The notes beneath the pieces were generated by a model. The model was not told the DNA's origin and ran no database searches. It saw only the letters and a list, made by a program, of their open reading frames with translations. From Erysipelotrichaceae bacterium (GTDB lineage: Bacteria > Bacillota_I > Bacilli_A > Erysipelotrichales > Erysipelotrichaceae), in NCBI GenBank assembly GCA_030528645.1, contig JAUMYM010000011.1, forward strand, positions 1 through 42,348: a stretch of 42,348 nucleotides of DNA, written 5' to 3'. How positions within the stretch are numbered: position 1 is the stretch's first letter; every line of letters begins with the position of its first letter. The position numbers were made by a program, and so were the translations under genes. Below are positions 37,045 through 42,348 of the stretch, one piece after another.

Positions 37045-38154
37045 ATGGGGAAAAAAGAAACTAAGCTTTCAAAAGCACAAAAAGAAACAGAATTAGCTGT
37101 ACAGCATGTAAATCAAAAAATAGATGAGCTAGGAGTATGTACAAGTGTTTTATACTCGAGCTTAAAAAATGTACAAGTTTTGTTTGATTCTATTAGAAAT
37201 GTGCCAAATGAAGATAAAATAAAATATGAGAAATTAAAAGAAACTAGAAATGAATGGAAAAAACAAGTTGAAAATATAGAAATAGAGTATAAAAAGGCAG
37301 AAATAAAAGCAGTAGGACAAGGAGCAGTAGGAGTGGGGGTAGGAGTTGCGGTTGTAGCGCTTGGTCCAACGGCTGCGATGGGTGTAGCAACAACGTTTGG
37401 AGTGGCATCTACTGGTACAGCAATAGCGGCATTACATGGAGTGGCGGCTACCAATGCGGCTTTGGCTTGGTTAGGTGGTGGAGCCTTAGCTGCTGGTGGT
37501 GGCGGAATGGCTGCCGGTCAAGCATTTTTAGCCTTAGCAGGTCCAGTAGGATGGACGATTGCAGGTTTAACTTTAGCATTTACAGGTTTGATGCTTTTTA
37601 AGACTAAAGAAGATAAAGAAAGATTAGAAAATATCTTTACTTTAATTAGTAATCGAGATACCAAATCTTATGAATTAGCTATCGTGGAATTAAAAGAACG
37701 TATTGATAGAATTAAAATAGAGTCAAAAATGTTAGCAAATTCTATTATAAAAATTGAAAAATTTGGTAATGATTATAATAAAATGACAGAAGCTCAACAG
37801 TACGAATTAGGATCTTATGTTAATCTTATGGAAAGTTCTACTATGTTACTTGTTAATCCAATTTTAGGTTTACAACCTAAATATACAGAACAAGATTTAG
37901 AAATATTTAAAAATCAAGTAGAAGATAAATTAAAAGGCTATCTTACTGATCGAAAGAATTTGGTACTATCATTAGCTAATTTACTTTATAAAGTTGATCT
38001 TAATAGTATGGATAGAAACCTATTAACAAAGTCATTCAAACAAAATAAAGATTTTTTAGAATCTTTCCATTTGTCAAAAAAAGAATTTGATGTTAAAGAT
38101 TTAAAAATAGTAAGTGAAGCATTAAATTTTCATTATCCATGTAATAATTATTAA
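37045..38154 (+). CDS. Coiled-coil protein with Gly/Ala-rich membrane segment, 369 aa
   Basis: Three regions are visible. Residues 1-88 are Lys/Glu-rich and coiled-coil like. About residues 92-188 are strikingly Gly/Ala/Val-rich (GAVGVGVGVAVVALGPTAAM and onward), ending in GWTIAGLTLAFTGLMLF, long enough for two or three membrane passes and resembling glycine-zipper or pore-forming segments. Residues 190-369 return to a long helical, charged region. The gene starts two bases after its partner and is closed by a terminator. The function is unknown; a membrane-acting effector is one possibility by architecture only. Confidence 0.85.
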   Translation: MGKKETKLSKAQKETELAVQHVNQKIDELGVCTSVLYSSLKNVQVLFDSIRNVPNEDKIKYEKLKETRNEWKKQVENIEIEYKKAEIKAVGQGAVGVGVGVAVVALGPTAAMGVATTFGVASTGTAIAALHGVAATNAALAWLGGGALAAGGGGMAAGQAFLALAGPVGWTIAGLTLAFTGLMLFKTKEDKERLENIFTLISNRDTKSYELAIVELKERIDRIKIESKMLANSIIKIEKFGNDYNKMTEAQQYELGSYVNLMESSTMLLVNPILGLQPKYTEQDLEIFKNQVEDKLKGYLTDRKNLVLSLANLLYKVDLNSMDRNLLTKSFKQNKDFLESFHLSKKEFDVKDLKIVSEALNFHYPCNNY

Positions 38155-38161
38155 TATAATG

Positions 38162-38189
38162 AAACTCCTTATGATATAAGGAGTTTTTA
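38162..38189 (+). terminator. Terminator after the two-gene unit
   Basis: AAACTCCTTAT and ATAAGGAGTTT pair perfectly (11 bp) with a 3-base loop, followed by TTT. Confidence 0.88.
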
Positions 38190-38227
38190 GTTGTTTAAAC
38201 AGTGTAAAAAGAAAAAATTTTTAAAAA

Positions 38228-38275
38228 GGTTATTGATAACCTACAATAATGTGGTATGATAATGTTGTAAAGGTT
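38228..38275 (+). promoter_or_regulatory. Promoter with overlapping dyads before the M-S fusion gene
   Basis: TTGATA (38233-38238) and TATGAT (38255-38260) are 16 bases apart. The -35 lies inside the dyad GGTTAT-TG-ATAACC. A second motif, GGTTATAAGAAACC, lies between the -10 and the ribosome site AAAGGAGG. Repeated GGTTAT/AACC elements suggest a bound regulator, possibly self-control of the methylase. Confidence 0.6.
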
Positions 38276-38300
38276 ATAAGAAACCTAAAGGAGGAAAGAA

Positions 38301-40019
38301 ATGAATTATAATTATTTAGAAGAAATCAACAACGAACGCTTATTGAAATGTATGAAAATGGAATTAATGACATTTTCAGGAGGGTATTCATACAATAAGG
38401 CAGTTATCATCGCTTATGCTATGTATAAAATGCAAGAAAATCCTAATATGAATAAAACAGAGGAACTATTACAAAGTTTATCTGATAAAAAGAAGATCCA
38501 AGAGATTCTAAATGATACACTTTCAAGAGATTGGGATATTGTTGAAAAGTTTAAAAATGAATTTACAAAAGATGAATTGCTAGCATTTATTTTATTTGAA
38601 CCTGAAAAAAAATATTTATCAAGAACTAACAAAATATCAAGTGGTATTTCTAAACTAGCATTAAAACTATTGGATATCAAAGAAGATGAAACATGTTTAG
38701 AACTATGTTCAGGAACGGGATCATTTATGCTTAATGCCTTTAGATACACGCCAATGAGTAACTACATGGGAATTGAAAGTATGATGGATGATTATGCAAT
38801 TGCATTACTTAGAGCAGATGTCATTGGGAAAGAAGTTTTTTTAAAATTAGATGATGCTTTAGATTACGAAAGTGATGAAAAGGCAGATAAATTATTCTCA
38901 AACTATCCATTTGGGTTTAAACGTTTCAGCCTAAGAGATCAAGCGTTAAAACTAGAACAAAAACTAAACATCAATGATCGCTCGCTAGAACATGCTTCAT
39001 CGGATTGGGTTTTTAATGCAAAACTGGTTGAGCAATTAAAACAGGGTGGAAAAGCCATAGCGATTATGAGCAATGGATCAGCTTGGAATACAGGAGATAG
39101 AAGAATTAGAAGATTCTTTGTAAACAATAAGTATATTGAAGCAGTGATTGCATTACCAGAATACTTGTTATGTGGAATTCGAAGTGGAGTAACATTAGTT
39201 GTATTTAGTTATGATAACCAATCCATTCGTTTTGTAGATGCAAGTAAGGAATATAAAATAGCAGATCGAAGATATGAATTAACAGATGAAAATATTGATA
39301 CGATTCTACACTATTTATCGGTAGATACAGAGTATTCAACAACGAAAACAATCGAAGAAGTTGTAGAACATGACTATAGTTTCAGTGTGATTAACTACAC
39401 TGCAGAAAAAGTGGAGTTCAAGAATAAAACAAAGTTTAGAAATGTAGCAAACATTAATCGAGGAGTACAATTAAGAGCAAATGAAATTGATAAGTATAAA
39501 ACAGAAGAAGCTACATCGTATAAATTCATTACGCTTGCGAATGTGAATGATGGCTATTTATCAACGGAAGAAAATTGTCAATATCTCACAAAGATACCTG
39601 AAAAATGGGAAAGTTATTGTGTGAAAAATAATTCCTTGCTTATTTCAAAATTAGGAAGTTCAACTTTTAAGTCAGCAGTCGTAAATCTTAAGGATAATGA
39701 AACATTAGTAGTAGCCGGTAATTTCTTTATTATTGAATTAGAAGAAGATAAAATAGATCCATTTTATTTACAGGCATTTTTGATGAGTGATCTTGGTGTG
39801 AATGCGTTGAATCATATTAAATCTGGTACACATATATATACAATGTCTATAGATCGATTATCAAACATGGATATTCCGTTACCTTCTCTTGAGGTGCAAA
39901 AGAAAATTGGAAAAGTGTATAAGGATACGGTGGAAGAACTTATTGTGTTGAATAAACAACTGGAAAAAAATAAAAATAAGTTAAATGCTATCTTTGAAGA
40001 AGAGGGTGGAAATCAATAG
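38301..40019 (+). CDS. Fused N6-adenine methyltransferase and specificity protein (M-S fusion)
   Basis: The 572-aa protein joins a methylase to a target-recognition domain. Residues about 1-340 form the Rossmann methylase: motif I LELCSGTGSFMLNA near 133 binds S-adenosyl methionine. Motif IV is SNYPFGF near 199, the usual NPPF/Y with Tyr for the first Pro. Residues about 375-572 resemble one HsdS half: FRNVANINRGVQL, a central conserved helix, then HIYTMSIDRLSNMDIPLPSL and a coiled-coil end. Ribosome site AAAGGAGGAAAG. It lacks a visible nuclease and so may be an orphan modification enzyme, or it may work with the neighbouring type I system; that is inference. Confidence 0.88.
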   Translation: MNYNYLEEINNERLLKCMKMELMTFSGGYSYNKAVIIAYAMYKMQENPNMNKTEELLQSLSDKKKIQEILNDTLSRDWDIVEKFKNEFTKDELLAFILFEPEKKYLSRTNKISSGISKLALKLLDIKEDETCLELCSGTGSFMLNAFRYTPMSNYMGIESMMDDYAIALLRADVIGKEVFLKLDDALDYESDEKADKLFSNYPFGFKRFSLRDQALKLEQKLNINDRSLEHASSDWVFNAKLVEQLKQGGKAIAIMSNGSAWNTGDRRIRRFFVNNKYIEAVIALPEYLLCGIRSGVTLVVFSYDNQSIRFVDASKEYKIADRRYELTDENIDTILHYLSVDTEYSTTKTIEEVVEHDYSFSVINYTAEKVEFKNKTKFRNVANINRGVQLRANEIDKYKTEEATSYKFITLANVNDGYLSTEENCQYLTKIPEKWESYCVKNNSLLISKLGSSTFKSAVVNLKDNETLVVAGNFFIIELEEDKIDPFYLQAFLMSDLGVNALNHIKSGTHIYTMSIDRLSNMDIPLPSLEVQKKIGKVYKDTVEELIVLNKQLEKNKNKLNAIFEEEGGNQ

Positions 40020-40029
40020 ATAATGACAT

Positions 40030-40071
40030 TTCATTTAACTTCCATTTCTAAAGAAGTGGAAGTTAAATGAA
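40030..40071 (+). repeat. 15-bp inverted repeat after the M-S fusion gene
   Basis: TTCATTTAACTTCCA (40030-40044) and its exact complement (40057-40071) flank a 12-base loop. No T run follows, so it may be an operator, not a terminator. The octamer TTAAATGA in its arms recurs at 40081-40088 and 40123-40130. Confidence 0.75.
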
Positions 40072-40235
40072 TCTAAATGTTTAAATGAATAATATTAAAT
40101 TATAGAGGTAATAAACAATTGTTTAAATGATATAATTAAAATAATTTAATAAAAAAGTGAATTTATGGATAAGTTTTGTTTTTGAATGTAGCATTTAAGA
40201 CTTAAGTAAATTCGAGATTTAGGGAAGGAAAATAT

Positions 40236-41819
40236 ATGGATAATAATCAAATTAAAACAAATGAAAGTATTCAACGTTCAGAATTACATCGAAAAATATG
40301 GGCAATTGCAGATAATGTACGTGGAACTGTGGATGGATGGGATTTTAAACAATACATACTAGGTATTTTATTCTATCGTTTTATTTCTGAAAATATGAAA
40401 GAATATTTTAATAAGGCAGAACATGAAGCAGGAGATTTGAAGTTTGATTATGCACGTATTTCTGATGAAGAAGCAGAACAATACTTCAAACCCAATACAG
40501 TAGAAGATAAGGGTTATTTCATTCTTCCAAGTCAATTATTTGAAAACGTTGTAGAAAAAGCGAGAGTGAATTCAAATTTAAATGTTGAATTAGATGCAAT
40601 TTTTAAAAATATTGAATCAAGTGCAGTTGGTTTTGCATCTGAAGATGATATTAAAGGATTATTTGAAGATATTGATGTGCGTAGCAGCCGTTTAGGAAAC
40701 ACAGTTGAAGAAAAAAATAAGCGTTTAGCTGATATTTTAATTGGTATTTCAGAAATAAATTTTGGTCGCTTTGAAGAAAATCAAATTGATGCTTTCGGGG
40801 ATGCGTATGAATATTTAATTTCTAACTATGCAAGTAATGCAGGAAAATCGGGTGGAGAGTACTTTACTCCACAAACCGTTTCTAAATTATTAGCTAGATT
40901 AGTTATGGAAGGAAAGAAAAAAATTAATAAAGTATATGATCCAACATGTGGCAGTGGTTCTTTACTTTTACAAATAAAAAAACAATTTGAAGAACATATT
41001 ATCGAAGATGGTTTTTTTGGTCAAGAAAGTAATATGACAAACTATAACTTATCAAGAATGAATATGTTTTTACATAATATAAACTATAATAAGTTTTCAA
41101 TTAAACATGGTGATACCTTATTAAAACCAATGCATAATGATGAAAAACCATTTGATGCAATTGTATCAAATCCTCCTTATTCAATTAAATGGGTAGGAGA
41201 TGGAGATCCTACATTAATTAATGATGTACGTTTTGCTCCAGCTGGAAAACTTGCACCCAAAAAAAATGCAGATTATGCATTTATTATGCATTCCTTAAGT
41301 TACTTATCTAGTCAAGGACGAGCAGCAATTGTTTGTTTCCCTGGAATCTTTTATCGAAAGGGCGCTGAAAAAACTATAAGGCAATATCTAGTGGATAATA
41401 ACTTTATTGATTGTGTTATTCAGTTACCGGAAAACTTATTCTTTGGAACTTCCATTGCAACTTGCATTTTAGTTATGTCAAAAAATAAAACTGAAAATAA
41501 AATATTATTTATTGATGCAAGTAAAGAATTTAAAAAAGAAACAAATAATTATATTTTAGAAGAAAAAAATATTGAAGTAATAGTAGAGGGATTTAAAAAC
41601 AGATCAGATAAACAATATTTTTCAAGATATGTAGATAAAAACGAAATAGAAGAAAACGATTATAATTTATCTGTTTCAACATATGTAGAAAAAGAAGATA
41701 CAAGAGAAGTTATTGATATTAAAGCTTTAAATAAAGAAATCGAAGAAACTGTAAAAAAAATTAATGAATTAAGAGCTTCTATTAATGAAATAATAAAGGA
41801 GTTAGAAACAGATGCTTAA
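40236..41819 (+). CDS. hsdM: Type I restriction-modification methyltransferase subunit
   Basis: HsdM methylates adenine in the type I recognition site as part of M2S. The protein is 527 aa. The N-terminal domain (about 10-150) matches HsdM-N, starting [20 protein letters not shown]. The catalytic domain has [17 protein letters not shown], motif [13 protein letters not shown] near 235 and motif [11 protein letters not shown] near 312, all intact. The C-terminal coiled coil (about 490-527) contacts HsdS. Ribosome site GGGAAGGAAAATAT. hsdS follows after a 66-base gap with a hairpin. No hsdR lies in the window; it may follow beyond the right edge. Confidence 0.95.
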   Translation: MDNNQIKTNESIQRSELHRKIWAIADNVRGTVDGWDFKQYILGILFYRFISENMKEYFNKAEHEAGDLKFDYARISDEEAEQYFKPNTVEDKGYFILPSQLFENVVEKARVNSNLNVELDAIFKNIESSAVGFASEDDIKGLFEDIDVRSSRLGNTVEEKNKRLADILIGISEINFGRFEENQIDAFGDAYEYLISNYASNAGKSGGEYFTPQTVSKLLARLVMEGKKKINKVYDPTCGSGSLLLQIKKQFEEHIIEDGFFGQESNMTNYNLSRMNMFLHNINYNKFSIKHGDTLLKPMHNDEKPFDAIVSNPPYSIKWVGDGDPTLINDVRFAPAGKLAPKKNADYAFIMHSLSYLSSQGRAAIVCFPGIFYRKGAEKTIRQYLVDNNFIDCVIQLPENLFFGTSIATCILVMSKNKTENKILFIDASKEFKKETNNYILEEKNIEVIVEGFKNRSDKQYFSRYVDKNEIEENDYNLSVSTYVEKEDTREVIDIKALNKEIEETVKKINELRASINEIIKELETDA

Positions 41820-41829
41820 CAGTCAATGC

Positions 41830-41854
41830 AACTATCAACTAATAGTTGACAGTT
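41830..41854 (+). repeat. Imperfect hairpin between hsdM and hsdS
   Basis: AACTATCAACT and AGTTGACAGTT pair with one mismatch around AAT. No T run follows. It sits in the hsdM-hsdS gap and may tune readthrough or mRNA processing. Confidence 0.65.
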
Positions 41855-41885
41855 CAAATATTGTTAAATAATTGGGAAAAATAAT

Positions 41886-42348
41886 ATGAAAAAAATAGAT
41901 AATTTATTACAAAATGAACATGTTGAATGGAAGAAATTAGGAGAAGTTTGTGAGATTAAAGCAGGTCAGTTAATAACTAAGAGTATGATAGAAAATAATC
42001 AAGGAATATATCCCGTAATTAATAGTGGAAAAGAACCATTGGGATATTTTAATACATGGAATACTGAAAATGACCCAATAGGTATTACTACTAGAGGAGC
42101 GGGTGTAGGAACATTAACTTATCAAGAAGGAAAATATTTTAGAGGAAATTTGAACTATTCTGTTACAATTAATGATACTAACAGAATAAAAACGAGATTT
42201 TTATATCACTTACTTTTGGGTTTTCAAGAAAAAATTTATAAACTATGCACATATAATGGTATACCAGCATTAAATGCTTCAGAGCTAAAAAAACTTGAAA
42301 TTCCAATCCCATCGTTAAAAAGTCAAGAAAAAATAGTAAAAACACTTG
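41886..42348 (+). CDS. hsdS: Type I restriction specificity subunit, N-terminal part, cut by window end
   Basis: The open frame runs from the ATG at 41886 to the last base, 154 codons seen of an expected 380-420 or so. It has the HsdS target-recognition pattern: EWKKLGEVCEIKAGQ at the start, then YPVINSGKEPLGYFNTW, ITTRGAGVGTLTYQEGKYF and NLNYSVTI, and toward the end NGIPALNASELKKLEIPIPS-type sequence that closes a target-recognition domain. It follows hsdM and would give the enzyme its DNA specificity. Its ribosome site is weak (GGGAAAAATAAT). Only one target domain is visible, so the specificity cannot be read. Confidence 0.92.
   Translation, partial: MKKIDNLLQNEHVEWKKLGEVCEIKAGQLITKSMIENNQGIYPVINSGKEPLGYFNTWNTENDPIGITTRGAGVGTLTYQEGKYFRGNLNYSVTINDTNRIKTRFLYHLLLGFQEKIYKLCTYNGIPALNASELKKLEIPIPSLKSQEKIVKTL

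Noticed and set aside
37113-37454. 113-aa Thr/Pro/Ala-rich minus-strand frame
   Set aside because: It is the complement of the Gly/Ala-rich membrane segment; low-complexity shadow.
41886-42348. Possible phase-variable, invertible hsdS
   Set aside because: Only one target domain is visible and no recombinase or second hsdS is in the window; nothing supports inversion here.

Overview
This window looks like the replication-origin region of a low-GC Gram-positive bacterium (Bacillota). The gene set and order (fhs-recR-ebfC-dnaX-tadA-nudix-ffs-serS-gyrA-gyrB-recF-yaaA-dnaN-dnaA, then rpmH-rnpA-yidC-jag, then pth-mfd-rqcP-divIC) is the core order of the phylum. The small 4.5S-type SRP RNA, and the absence of sporulation genes between mfd and divIC, would fit an Erysipelotrichia-like lineage; that placement is inference, not proof. 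Genes left of about 17.4 kb are all on the minus strand. Genes right of it are all on the plus strand, with one exception (a lipoprotein at 26.9-27.6 kb). This is what divergent replication from an origin at 15.8-17.65 kb would give.

Left arm, minus strand: a partial AAA/ABC-type ATPase is cut by the window start (1-1113). Two small membrane-protein genes follow, then fhs, recR, ebfC, dnaX, tadA, a NUDIX hydrolase, the SRP RNA, serS with a T-box leader, gyrA, gyrB, recF, yaaA, dnaN and dnaA. Two perfect 16-bp parS sites flank serS, and one of them lies inside the serS T-box leader. DnaA boxes sit on both sides of dnaA, giving a bipartite origin with an AT-rich candidate unwinding region between dnaA and dnaN.

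Right arm, plus strand: a VanY-type carboxypeptidase lipoprotein comes first. It is followed by a five-gene cassette (18628-23088) inserted between the origin and rpmH. The cassette encodes a 570-aa protein with a membrane hairpin, a 57-aa peptide, a 156-aa helical protein, a Ycf46-like AAA+ ATPase and a 164-aa protein. Its codon usage (AGA, ATA) differs from the flanking housekeeping genes, so it looks acquired. I recognise only the AAA+ protein, and this cassette is the best candidate in the window for an undescribed system. Then come rpmH, rnpA, yidC, jag, a CPBP protease, a MerR regulator with its own 19-bp-spacer promoter, a convergent lipoprotein, the pth-mfd-rqcP-divIC operon, a CsbD protein, a second lipoprotein and an SGNH hydrolase.

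The right end (35.6-42.3 kb) is accessory and defence-like. It holds an unrecognised two-gene unit whose second product has a Gly/Ala-rich membrane segment behind a coiled coil, a fused methyltransferase-specificity protein, and a type I restriction-modification locus (hsdM plus a truncated hsdS; no hsdR is in view). No tRNA, rRNA, CRISPR array, transposase or recombinase gene was seen.
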